A DNA stretch of 21,119 bases from a virus. Position 1 is the stretch's first letter. Each line of letters opens with the position of its first letter. A model generated the notes under the pieces. That model was not told where the DNA came from. It saw only the letters and a list, made by a program, of their open reading frames with translations, and did no database searches. The DNA lies in the IMG/VR virus record IMGVR_UViG_3300032287_002173, positions 1 through 21,119 of that record. One strand, given 5' to 3'. Both the position numbers and the translations under genes were made by a program. This document shows positions 1 to 5,631 of the stretch, in pieces.

Positions 1-2
1 AA

Positions 3-266
3 TCATTTGCTGGCCTCGTGCTGGGCGTGCCACATACGGCACACGGCGGGGTTAGGGTGATAAACAAACGCTTCGGGGGTTAAATCGTATCCACCCCGCG
101 AATTTAAATTTAGTTGTTGGTAGTGAGCCTTTTTAGGCTCAGTTATTACTGCCGTGTTACCGTTTCGGCGTAAGTCGTTATAGTGATAAGCATCGGACGG
201 GGTGGGATTTGAACCCACGGTACAATTACCTGATTCGATTTGTTTGATTATGATTGGGAGCTTCAT
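3..266 (-). CDS. doubtful ORF running through the att site
   Basis: An 87-codon open frame begins at an ATG at 266, crosses the tRNA 3' fragment (194-230) and ends with TGA at 3-5. I do not recognise the product. The first third translates tRNA sequence, giving the telltale GSNPTPSD string, so the upper part is not ordinary coding sequence. The lower part, about 60 residues, has a plausible protein-like composition (for example PEAFVYHPNPAVCRMWHAQHE), but no good start codon lies in frame below the tRNA. It could be a gene cut and re-joined by integration, or chance. Low confidence that it is expressed as written. Confidence 0.2.
   Translation of the reverse strand: MKLPIIIKQIESGNCTVGSNPTPSDAYHYNDLRRNGNTAVITEPKKAHYQQLNLNSRGGYDLTPEAFVYHPNPAVCRMWHAQHEASK
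124..141. repeat. perfect 7-bp inverted repeat
   Basis: TGAGCCT, a TTTT loop and AGGCTCA form a perfect hairpin between the att site and the window edge. No T-tract follows on either strand, so it is a poor intrinsic terminator. It may be a weak terminator, a recombinase arm element or chance. Confidence 0.4.
194..240 (-). other. att: attachment site: 3' fragment of a class II tRNA gene
   Basis: Read on the minus strand this is the 3' part of a tRNA. It has a 4-bp variable-arm hairpin GGTA-ATTG-TACC (230-219), T-stem GTGGG (218-214), T-loop TTCAAAT (213-207), T-stem CCCAC (206-202), acceptor strand CCCGTCC (201-195) and discriminator G (194); no CCA is encoded. A long variable arm plus G73 fits tRNA-Ser best. 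No 5' half (acceptor, D-arm) lies upstream; instead the integrase gene starts 70 bases away. Many tyrosine integrases use tRNA 3' ends, so this is most simply the att core. The left-hand limit of the core at about 240 is a guess. Confidence 0.8.
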
Positions 267-310
267 GGTAATTTATTGCGTCAAACTGAGTAAATGTTAC
301 CGTTATCACC

Positions 311-1411
311 ATGGCGTATTCTTACCAGAAACGCGGCAGCCCTTGGTTCTTTATTCGTTTTAAAGACCCGACTGGAAAATGGCGTAGTAAAAGCACCCGC
401 TACCGAATCGACAATACGCTGCATCGCGCAAAGGCAACGGCCGAGGCCGCTCGAATTGGAGTCAACGAAAAGCGAAAAGATTGTGGCCACGAATGGGTTG
501 ATGATTTGATCGAAAATCATCCCGTTTCCCCTCTGACAAAAGTTTATTACAGAAACTGCTGGCGTCATCTTGCGAGGTTTATTAATGAAAAAAGCATAAG
601 TCTGCAAGCGTTTTCTGCAAATGATTGTGAAATTTATTTGCGATGGCGCCAAAGCCTGCCCCGCACCTCTGGCGGTAAGGCTGGACGGAACCAAGCGTGC
701 CAAGATTTGAAGATTATCAAATGGATTCACAGGCAAGGTAGATTGCTTGGAAAAATGGATTCTGTCGCCCTTCTGGATTATCGAATTAAAAGGGGCCCGA
801 TTAGCCGAGTTAAACCCGTCTTTTCGGACAATGAAATTAAAATCACCCGGAAGGCTCTTGCCGTGGAGGGCGTGCCCGAATGGATGCGAATCAGCTTTGA
901 GATCGCCTTGGCTACGGGGTGCAGATTGCGTGAGACGCAGATTCCTTTGGATTGCGTGGACTTGAAGAACCGTGTGCTTACCTTCCCCTGCCCCAAAGGT
1001 GGAATCGGCAAATCCTTTAGTATCCCCATCCCAGCCGCTATCGAACCCATGCTCGCCAAGATGCAGGCCGAGGGACGCGAGATGACCTGCGAAGTCCCCC
1101 GCACGCGAGCCTCGCTTTGCTGGCGTCGCCTGCTCGATATATGCGGGCTTAAACGCCACTGTTTTCACTCCCTGCGTGTAACTCGTGTAACCAGGCTTCG
1201 GCTTTCAGGCTGTTCTCAATCTGTCGCCATGAGACTCGTGAATCACTCTTCGACGTTAGTGCACGAGCTTTACCAACGGCACTGCGTGGACGATCTCCGC
1301 GATGCAGTGAACTTAGGCCAGTCGTCCGTATCAGCCGCCATTGATCAAAGTCAGACGGAATTACCTTACCCGCGATCAGTGGGAATCCAGGCATCGCCTG
1401 CATTTGCTTAA
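311..1411 (+). CDS. int: tyrosine recombinase, phage integrase
   Basis: This 366-residue protein should catalyse site-specific integration and excision at the adjacent tRNA. The N-terminus (about 1-35, with PWFFIRFKDPTGKW) resembles an arm-type DNA-binding domain, followed by a SAM-like core-binding region (about 60-150). The catalytic domain shows the expected set: R205 in ATGCRLRE, K229 in the beta-hairpin, H286-S-L-R289, H312 and the nucleophile Y321 in ELYQRH. Length is usual for phage integrases. It is the only large plus-strand gene here and lies 70 bases from the tRNA fragment, the classic int-att arrangement. No strong Shine-Dalgarno precedes the ATG. The last ~85 codons overlap, antiparallel, the excisionase-like gene 1149-1517; the residues after Y321 (about 45) are a tail without known motifs. 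Confidence 0.93.
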   Translation: MAYSYQKRGSPWFFIRFKDPTGKWRSKSTRYRIDNTLHRAKATAEAARIGVNEKRKDCGHEWVDDLIENHPVSPLTKVYYRNCWRHLARFINEKSISLQAFSANDCEIYLRWRQSLPRTSGGKAGRNQACQDLKIIKWIHRQGRLLGKMDSVALLDYRIKRGPISRVKPVFSDNEIKITRKALAVEGVPEWMRISFEIALATGCRLRETQIPLDCVDLKNRVLTFPCPKGGIGKSFSIPIPAAIEPMLAKMQAEGREMTCEVPRTRASLCWRRLLDICGLKRHCFHSLRVTRVTRLRLSGCSQSVAMRLVNHSSTLVHELYQRHCVDDLRDAVNLGQSSVSAAIDQSQTELPYPRSVGIQASPAFA

Positions 1412-1517
1412 TTCTGACGTAACCTAACCCGTAAGCGGCGCCTAGTTGGCGAAGGGAAAGAGCTTGGTTCTGCTGGCGCAGTTTCATGGCAATATCGTTG
1501 AGGCGCCCCAAGCTCAT
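1149..1517 (-). CDS. excisionase-like winged-helix DNA-binding protein
   Basis: A 122-residue frame. Residues about 21-62 look like the small MerR/AlpA-type fold seen in excisionases: SLRQLGAAYGLGYVRIKQMQ forms a helix-turn-helix and GFPLIAGKVIPSDFDQW resembles the wing followed by a final helix. It starts 6 bases after the stop of the minus-strand RHH gene, so the two are probably co-transcribed. Its 3' part runs antiparallel through the last 263 bases of int; residues after about 66 may be a tail shaped by that overlap. A role in excision, that is recombination directionality, is inferred from fold and place. It could instead be a repressor or antirepressor. Confidence 0.6.
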   Translation of the reverse strand: MSLGRLNDIAMKLRQQNQALSLRQLGAAYGLGYVRIKQMQAMPGFPLIAGKVIPSDFDQWRLIRTTGLSSLHRGDRPRSAVGKARALTSKSDSRVSWRQIENSLKAEAWLHELHAGSENSGV

Positions 1518-1523
1518 AAGTAT

Positions 1524-1685
1524 CTAGCTTTGTTCTCCCGATGCCCTCGCGAGCAGTTGCGTAATGAGTTGAGAAAGTGAAATGCGACGGGCAGCGGCCA
1601 GTTTTTGTGATGCTTTTTTCAACGCAACGGGCAAAACGATGTTCGTCTTTTCCGCTTTTAAACCGTTGAGTGGACGACGAGCCAT
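1524..1685 (-). CDS. small ribbon-helix-helix (Arc/CopG-type) repressor, minus strand
   Basis: A 53-residue protein starting MARRPLNGLKAEK and ending ASGEQS. The middle fits the RHH fold: a beta strand KTNIVLPVALKKA, helix A KASQKLAAARR and helix B SLSQLITQLLARA. Such proteins are obligate dimers that insert a beta ribbon in the DNA major groove. The start is the ATG at 1685 with AAGG five bases upstream. An alternative longer frame here (1408-1722) lacks any such pattern. It is divergent from the RHH gene at 1790 and followed at once by the excisionase-like gene. The repeated ATACGC half-sites around its start codon suggest autoregulation. It is likely half of a lysogeny switch. Confidence 0.78.
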   Translation of the reverse strand: MARRPLNGLKAEKTNIVLPVALKKASQKLAAARRISLSQLITQLLARASGEQS

Positions 1686-1713
1686 ACGCCTTGCATACGC
1701 ACAGACGGCGTAT
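1683..1713. promoter_or_regulatory. putative RHH operator next to the minus-strand RHH gene
   Basis: ATACGC occurs at 1684-1689 and again at 1695-1700, and the latter pairs with GCGTAT at 1708-1713 across a 7-base spacer. The same half-site reappears at 1759-1777. Repeated half-sites between divergent small RHH genes are the normal form of an RHH operator; which protein binds is not shown by the sequence. Confidence 0.55.
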
Positions 1714-1758
1714 TAGCAACACATTTTTTTGGGCATTAGCTTTTTAACTTATATTTGA

Positions 1759-1777
1759 ATGCGTATTTATTACGCAT
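1759..1777. promoter_or_regulatory. palindromic operator next to the plus-strand RHH gene
   Basis: ATGCGTA-TTTAT-TACGCAT is a perfect 7-bp inverted repeat ending 13 bases before the ATG at 1790. It contains the GCGTA/TACGC half-site also found at 1683-1713. A protein bound here would block ribosome access or the promoter of the plus-strand RHH gene. No convincing -35/-10 pair could be fixed in the AT-rich stretch 1721-1758. Confidence 0.6.
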
Positions 1778-1789
1778 ACAATCCTCCCT

Positions 1790-1933
1790 ATGAAGAAGGC
1801 TAAAACGAACCTTACCATCGACCCAAAAGTTAAGCGGAACGGTGAGCGTCTTGCCAAAAAAAGTGGATTATCCCTTTCGGCATATATCACCACGTTGCTG
1901 GTTAAAGAGCTAGCTAAAGAAAATAAACGCTAA
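1790..1933 (+). CDS. small ribbon-helix-helix repressor, plus strand
   Basis: A 47-residue protein starting MKKAKTNLTIDPKVKR. The RHH pattern is clear: strand TNLTIDPKV, helix A KRNGERLAKKSG, then LSLSAYITTLLVKEL, a typical CopG/Arc-like second helix beginning with Ser. It is divergent from the 53-residue RHH gene. Only about 100 bases separate the start codons, with two inverted-repeat operators. The bases before the ATG read CCTCCCT and give no Shine-Dalgarno, so translation may be weak or leaderless. Its stop overlaps by three bases the stop of the convergent gene 1930-2229. Likely a repressor or antirepressor in the lysogeny decision; RHH antitoxin is an alternative, but no toxin gene is adjacent. 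Confidence 0.8.
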   Translation: MKKAKTNLTIDPKVKRNGERLAKKSGLSLSAYITTLLVKELAKENKR

Positions 1934-2229
1934 GATTTAGGCGATTTGCCTGTGGTTAGCCTGTAGTGCGGTACCTTGCGGCAGTGGCCTAGAAACTTCT
2001 TTCCCTTTGCATCAACGTGAGGCAATCGGATCACATAACTTTTTCTTTCGGCTCTGCCGTCTTTAACCAAGTGCGCTAAAAGTTTATTGGCATAATTTGC
2101 CGACTTACCCCACAGCTTAGCGATCTGGTTTTTAGTTAGCCAGCCGTCTGGCACTACCTCCTGCCGATGCCCGGCGACATACTCCGTCAGAACGGTCGCC
2201 CAATCTGACTTTATACTGGATACCGCCAT
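1930..2229 (-). CDS. winged helix-turn-helix protein
   Basis: A 99-residue protein starting MAVSSIKSDW. Residues about 31-62 (LTKNQIAKLWGKSANYANKLLAHL) read as a helix-turn-helix with a recognition helix, followed by KDGRAERKSYVIRL as a possible wing. The start at 2229 is favoured over the open frame reaching 2370 because GGGAGGAG lies immediately upstream and the upstream residues are Arg-rich read-through of the neighbouring gene. It overlaps the end of the metallophosphoesterase gene by 19 bases and is the last gene of the minus-strand run. A transcription regulator is likely; target unknown. Confidence 0.7.
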   Translation of the reverse strand: MAVSSIKSDWATVLTEYVAGHRQEVVPDGWLTKNQIAKLWGKSANYANKLLAHLVKDGRAERKSYVIRLPHVDAKGKKFLGHCRKVPHYRLTTGKSPKS

Positions 2230-2954
2230 ACTCCTCCCACGGGCGATAGAACGTTCACCGTGCATCCTTGCCCGCCTTCTACGTACTCGCCCCAGGCTAC
2301 TCCGTGCTGCCACCTGGTAACGGATCGCTGGCGCCGGGCGTAGTGCATGCTGGGAATATCGGCTAGGCAACCAATCGACCAGCCCACGGGTGCGCCAATG
2401 CTACGGCCTGCGATCCTATCCACCCGGTGCAAGTGGCCCATGACGACAGGCTTTCTAACCATCTCTACGTGGTCGCGCACGGCTGATTCTGAAAACATAA
2501 ACCCGTGGCCGAATGCTGTTCCGCCAAGATCGCGCCAGCCTTTCTCTATGTCGTAAGGGATGTACTGCGCCTTTAGATCCTTGCACATGTTATATATCTC
2601 GGACTTTGCAGACGTACAGCAATGGGCCACAATCGCGCTAGGCGAGTATTGTAGAGCTGTTAGGCGGTGCTCATGGTTTCCCTCAAATATGTAGCGTGGC
2701 GCAAGTTCTCGAACGAAATTAAGGCCAGCATCAAAGTCCTCGCGGATGGATGCAGTGCGTTCGGGAGAATCTGGATCTTTCCTTGCGCTGCCCATCAGCC
2801 CGGACAGATCGACAAAATCGCCTAGGTGGAGAGTCATGTCTGGATTCCAACGGCGTTTCATTTCCAGCGCAGCCTTACACGCGGCTGCGTTCGCTAGGTG
2901 TCCGTGGCTGCAGCTAACGGCTAGCCAACGCTTCCACTTGCGAATGACTTTCAT
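2211..2954 (-). CDS. calcineurin-like metallophosphoesterase with altered first metal ligand
   Basis: A 247-residue protein with the metallophosphoesterase motif series: SCSHGH (14-19) in place of the usual DxH, GDFVD (45-49), GNHEHR (92-97), H150 in GHGF, and GHLH (173-176). The family uses two metal ions to cleave phosphomonoesters or phosphodiesters, often nucleic acids or nucleotides. The codon at residue 15 is TGC, so the first Asp is Cys; the other ligands are kept. Its ATG overlaps the stop of the MazG-like gene (ATGA). Phages often carry such enzymes downstream of lysis or replication genes; the substrate is not predictable. Confidence 0.82.
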   Translation of the reverse strand: MKVIRKWKRWLAVSCSHGHLANAAACKAALEMKRRWNPDMTLHLGDFVDLSGLMGSARKDPDSPERTASIREDFDAGLNFVRELAPRYIFEGNHEHRLTALQYSPSAIVAHCCTSAKSEIYNMCKDLKAQYIPYDIEKGWRDLGGTAFGHGFMFSESAVRDHVEMVRKPVVMGHLHRVDRIAGRSIGAPVGWSIGCLADIPSMHYARRQRSVTRWQHGVAWGEYVEGGQGCTVNVLSPVGGVWRYPV

Positions 2955-3277
2955 TTCTTATCAGCGGCTGACGGGAAGCCTTCCAGCACGGCGAGAATCT
3001 GACGGCAACTTTCCCGCGATTGCGCTGCGACTACGCTCTCGTCGCTTGCTCCAATCAACGCAATCTCCGCTATGACTGAAAGCTGCATCTTTAGGGTGTG
3101 AACGTAGGTGCATAGATCCAGTATTTCCTCCCACGCATCTTTCCACACGGGCCTGCGCCACAACGCCCCGCCGTGCTCCTCTTGGCCTTTGCGGTACTTG
3201 GCCTCTAAATCCCTGCTTAGATCGCGGATGATGCCCGCAAGGTGCTTCTCGTGTTCGGGCGTCACCGTGAAATCCAC
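2951..3277 (-). CDS. MazG-like all-alpha NTP pyrophosphohydrolase candidate
   Basis: A 108-residue, mostly helical protein. The segment KYRKGQEEHGGALW (27-40) followed by WKDAWEEILDLCTYVHTL (45-62) matches the look of phage MazG-related proteins, where an EExxD signature with a preceding Glu-rich helix binds Mg and hydrolyses NTPs or dNTPs to monophosphates. Here E50, E51 and D54 would be the metal ligands. The N-terminus overlaps the end of the endolysin gene by 16 bases and its stop overlaps the phosphoesterase start, so the three are translationally linked. Assignment rests on the motif by eye; a plain structural protein is possible. Confidence 0.55.
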   Translation of the reverse strand: MDFTVTPEHEKHLAGIIRDLSRDLEAKYRKGQEEHGGALWRRPVWKDAWEEILDLCTYVHTLKMQLSVIAEIALIGASDESVVAAQSRESCRQILAVLEGFPSAADKK

Positions 3278-3780
3278 GGCTTGCTATTAACTAGGCTGGT
3301 CGCCTTGCTCTTTTTGCGGATGTCCTTGGCCTGTACTTGTTCCACAGGGTTGCGTGAGATGTCACGCCAGCTTTTGTATTTAGCCGACTGTAGGTGACCA
3401 GTTTCCCACGATATTGCGGCCAGCTCAAAGGTTACACCAACGTGCTCGCCTAGGCGGAAGGCTGTCTCGTTGTCCCAATCTGCGATCCATAGATCCGCGT
3501 TTTTGCCTGACTGTTTTAAGGGTACCCAGTCAAACGCGAGACCGTAGTTGTGATAGCTTTCCCCTGGCTTGGCCTTGGTCACGATCTTGCCGCTAGTCGT
3601 CCTCCCTTTTGCATAAAGGGCGGCCTGCTCTTCCATCGTGCGACGGCCGCAGTAGATGAGCGGCTCGATCCGGCTGGTCACCATCTCATTTACCCATCCC
3701 CTCACCTGCTTTTGGAAGCTGGCGTCTAGGGAATCAATCGCCCGCAAGGTACGGGAACTAGCTTCCGCGAGGCTGGTCAC
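3262..3780 (-). CDS. endolysin, M15 peptidase (L-alanyl-D-glutamate / VanY-like)
   Basis: A 172-residue zinc peptidase that should cut cross-linking peptides of peptidoglycan at lysis. Motifs: SYHNYGLAFD with zinc ligands H77 and D84, and WETGH with catalytic E126 and ligand H129, as in the T5-type endopeptidase. RTMEEQAALYAKGRT before it is also typical. The start is GTG at 3780, overlapping the stop of the lipoprotein gene (GTGA). There is no signal peptide, so export must depend on a holin. About 40 residues follow the last zinc ligand, a basic tail (KDIRKKSKA) that may bind the cell wall. Confidence 0.9.
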   Translation of the reverse strand: MTSLAEASSRTLRAIDSLDASFQKQVRGWVNEMVTSRIEPLIYCGRRTMEEQAALYAKGRTTSGKIVTKAKPGESYHNYGLAFDWVPLKQSGKNADLWIADWDNETAFRLGEHVGVTFELAAISWETGHLQSAKYKSWRDISRNPVEQVQAKDIRKKSKATSLVNSKPWISR

Positions 3781-4025
3781 TGCCTCGCTCGCTCTCTTTC
3801 AGTTTCTGCCAGGCTATCAGATAACGCTTTGAGCGATTTCGCAAAGAGGTCACGATAAGCCTGTGGGCAGGGCTTGTTTGTTCGCTCGGCCTTGTCCCAT
3901 TCGTAGATAAAGTAGCTGATCGTGTCTGGGCTTGGCGGCGGGCCGTCTTGCGTTTGCGAGGTTGTCGCACAGGAGCACAGCGCAAGGCTAAGAATCAGTA
4001 GGAGGGCGTTTCGTCCACCAGTCAT
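3777..4025 (-). CDS. small lipoprotein, outer-membrane spanin (Rz1-like) candidate
   Basis: An 82-residue protein starting MTGGRNALLLILSLALCSC: a short signal peptide followed by a lipobox, with C19 (LCSC) the best lipidation site and C17 an alternative. The mature part carries a proline run (GPPPSPD) and a helix KSLKALSDSLAETERERA. The ATG at 4025 is preferred over an upstream TTG at 4070 because it puts the signal peptide at the N-terminus and has AAAGGGA upstream. It overlaps the 56-residue membrane protein by 38 bases in another frame, the arrangement of Rz/Rz1 spanin pairs that fuse inner and outer membranes at lysis. It sits directly before the endolysin. Confidence 0.7.
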   Translation of the reverse strand: MTGGRNALLLILSLALCSCATTSQTQDGPPPSPDTISYFIYEWDKAERTNKPCPQAYRDLFAKSLKALSDSLAETERERARQ

Positions 4026-4158
4026 TGATGTCCCTTTGCCTGTTGCGGCGCTCTTTTTCGATCGCTTCAAAGTTGCGCTGAAGCGGCGATTTGCGTTTTA
4101 AAAACCAGAGCACGATCCCGATTATCCCGCCCAACGCCGTTAGTATTCCGGCGATCAT
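3988..4158 (-). CDS. small inner-membrane protein, Rz-like spanin candidate
   Basis: A 56-residue protein: one N-terminal membrane segment (IAGILTALGGIIGIVLWFL, 2-20), then a highly charged helix (KRKSPLQRNFEAIEKERRNRQRDIN) and WW near the end. It overlaps the Rz1-like lipoprotein gene in another frame, which suggests an i-spanin. It is much shorter than typical Rz proteins (about 100-150 residues), and positive charges directly after the membrane segment would argue for a cytoplasmic C-terminus, so a holin-like role is possible. It starts 6 bases after the stop of the preceding small membrane gene. Confidence 0.6.
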   Translation of the reverse strand: MIAGILTALGGIIGIVLWFLKRKSPLQRNFEAIEKERRNRQRDINDWWTKRPPTDS

Positions 4159-4164
4159 GGGTGG

Positions 4165-4335
4165 TTATTTGCGACTAAACTTGGACAGAAAATCCACTAT
4201 GCGACCGAGCGTCCGCTCAGGTTCTTCACCTGGGATAAAGGCGGCCACGGCTGCAACGGCTGCCAGTAAGGCGGTAACTGCGCCAAGGGCGCCAAGCCAA
4301 TCGATTTTAAGTAGTTGGGGGATGAGTTGTTCCAT
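4165..4335 (-). CDS. small single-span membrane protein, holin candidate
   Basis: A 56-residue protein: MEQLIPQLLKIDW, one Ala/Val/Leu-rich membrane segment (about 14-33, GALGAVTALLAAVAAVAAF), then a charged tail GEEPERTLGRIVDFLSKFSRK. Alanine-rich single-span proteins of this size in lysis modules are often holins or pinholins. It lies between the coiled-coil membrane protein and the spanin-like pair with only a few bases between genes. Function is inferred from place and topology only. Confidence 0.6.
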   Translation of the reverse strand: MEQLIPQLLKIDWLGALGAVTALLAAVAAVAAFIPGEEPERTLGRIVDFLSKFSRK

Positions 4336-4350
4336 GCCCCTCGCGGGGTG

Positions 4351-4611
4351 TCAAAGGCTGAACCGACGCTTTATCAACTCCCAGGCTGTGCTTACCACTG
4401 CCCCAGAGACGAGCGCCAGCAGCCACAGTTTCGTTTTTATGGTGTGGGCGTCGCGCTCCATGTTAGTTAGCCGGCCGTGGTACTCGCCTAAGCTGGCTTG
4501 AGAGCGTTCTAATAAATCCAGAATTACCGACTGGCGGGTCTCTATTCTTGCGATGCTTTCTCTGACTAGGCTTAACCGCTCGCTAAGTTCAGCGACTTGG
4601 TCGGTGCTCAT
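4351..4611 (-). CDS. coiled-coil protein with C-terminal membrane segment (XhlA-like holin accessory candidate)
   Basis: An 86-residue protein starting MSTDQVAELSERLSLVRE. Residues about 4-58 form a heptad-rich helix and a membrane segment follows near the C-terminus (KLWLLALVSGAVVSTAWELI). This layout, a coiled coil then one terminal membrane helix, is that of XhlA-type proteins, which work with holins and endolysins. The ATG at 4611 overlaps the stop of the 51-residue gene (ATGA), which decides the start against the longer open frame reaching 4650. Confidence 0.65.
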   Translation of the reverse strand: MSTDQVAELSERLSLVRESIARIETRQSVILDLLERSQASLGEYHGRLTNMERDAHTIKTKLWLLALVSGAVVSTAWELIKRRFSL

Positions 4612-4763
4612 AGGGTGGCGTTCTCGGCTCCATCCGCAATCCGCACCCACTCGTTACCCTGGGCATCAGTCCAGCGAATAATAAATCCCTCCGCCTCAAG
4701 CCAGCGAAGGCTGGCAGTAAAATCCCGCCAGCTTGGGGTGTTGGTATCTTCCGTTGCACTCAT
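4608..4763 (-). CDS. small soluble protein of unknown function in the lysis cassette
   Basis: A 51-residue protein, MSATEDTNTPSWRDF to ENATL. It reads as a small alpha/beta domain (LRWLEAEGFIIRWTDAQGN, EWVRIADG) with no membrane segment. Both ends are coupled to neighbours by ATGA overlaps, which strongly supports it being real although no family is recognised. Confidence 0.65.
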   Translation of the reverse strand: MSATEDTNTPSWRDFTASLRWLEAEGFIIRWTDAQGNEWVRIADGAENATL

Positions 4764-4885
4764 TCACTTTTTACTCTCCCGGCTTCAGAGGCCGCCCCCA
4801 TCTCCCCGTAATCTGGCAGGGCGTTGTTCTCCGTGTGCTTAGGCGAGCAGGAGCAGAGCAAGAGGGCGAGGAGGAGGAGGGGCAT
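4760..4885 (-). CDS. 41-residue lipoprotein
   Basis: MPLLLLALLLCSCS then about 28 polar residues. The first 13 residues are a minimal signal peptide and C11 or C13 could be lipidated (LCSC, the same lipobox string as the Rz1-like protein at 3777-4025). It starts within the stop codon of the receptor-binding-like gene (TAATG) and ends in an ATGA overlap with the next gene. Possible o-spanin, or a superinfection-blocking or cor-like lipoprotein; the sequence cannot decide. Confidence 0.6.
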   Translation of the reverse strand: MPLLLLALLLCSCSPKHTENNALPDYGEMGAASEAGRVKSE

Positions 4886-5622
4886 TACGGCAATCCTAGC
4901 CCTTGGCAAAGCGTGGTTTTTAATAGGTTATGCAAAGCCAGTATTTGTGCCGTTGTTAACGTTACATTAAAAACTGCGGCAAAAGAACCAACGCTCCCCC
5001 ATTGTGCGCTATTGGCAAGATCGCCAAAGAATGCAGGGCCGCCGTGAGCCGTATCGCTTGTAAAAGTCCTAGAGGTAGTTGCCGCAAATGAATTATAAAC
5101 ATTAGCGGTTGCCGTATTTGTAATTGCTCCGTTAATAAAGCCACTTAAATCTGTATTGGGGGAAAAGGTAGTAGAAGAATTTGAGCTTCTTCTTTGCCAG
5201 AAATGGAAAGTATTTGCACCATTGGAAATTCTAAAGACTATAGAGCTTGTAATTGTTGTGTTATTCAAGCCGACTGCAAAAATTGTGTGAGTGCCAGTTG
5301 GTAAGAAGTATGAAAATCGCAAACAAGAATTTGTTGGGGAAAATGTAAGACCATCTACACCCCAAGCTGGGCTGTTGGCTATCGTTCCATCATATGTCCC
5401 TAACCCGCCCAAGCTATAAGCAATACTCCCGCTACCTTTACTATGAGTAGAACGAAGGGGATAGCAGAACATATTATTGTAAAGGCCGACATTCTTCATT
5501 TCTAAAACAAATTGATTTATGTCGTTTTGTGCCGACACATCTGTAATCCCTGACCTTCCAATGTAGGCAACGGCATCTAGGTCTGCCGTTGGCTTAATTA
5601 CTTGCCTACGATAAAGAGGCAT
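4885..5622 (-). CDS. tail tip / receptor-binding-like protein with a lectin-like domain
   Basis: A 245-residue protein. The opening (AVAYIGRSGITDVSAQNDINQFVLEMKNVGLYNNM) is a segment I associate with the N-terminus of phage tail fibre or adhesin proteins. The rest (about 70-235) is beta-rich with alternating hydrophobic/polar strands and reads like a concanavalin A/LamG fold (SLGGLGTYDGTIANSPAWGVDGLTFSP ... FAAVFNVTLTTAQILALHNLLK). The gene is visibly more AT-rich than the capsid and tail genes, as often seen in exchanged host-range genes. It is the last structural gene before lysis. Host-surface binding is inferred. Confidence 0.6.
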   Translation of the reverse strand: MPLYRRQVIKPTADLDAVAYIGRSGITDVSAQNDINQFVLEMKNVGLYNNMFCYPLRSTHSKGSGSIAYSLGGLGTYDGTIANSPAWGVDGLTFSPTNSCLRFSYFLPTGTHTIFAVGLNNTTITSSIVFRISNGANTFHFWQRRSSNSSTTFSPNTDLSGFINGAITNTATANVYNSFAATTSRTFTSDTAHGGPAFFGDLANSAQWGSVGSFAAVFNVTLTTAQILALHNLLKTTLCQGLGLP

Positions 5623-5631
5623 CGCCTACTC

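Noticed and set aside
194-230. Functional tRNA gene
   Set aside because: Only the variable arm, T-arm and 3' acceptor strand are present; no D-arm or matching 5' acceptor is found upstream.
281-1168. 295-codon minus-strand open frame antisense to the integrase
   Set aside because: It mirrors a well-supported integrase with all catalytic residues and has no recognisable domain of its own.
1408-1722. 104-codon minus-strand open frame over the regulator region
   Set aside because: It overlaps the 53-residue RHH gene in another frame and has an unstructured Arg/Ser/Pro-rich translation, while the RHH frame fits a known fold.
1790-1933. Antitoxin of a toxin-antitoxin pair
   Set aside because: The RHH fold would fit, but the neighbour is another RHH gene and no toxin-like gene is next to it.
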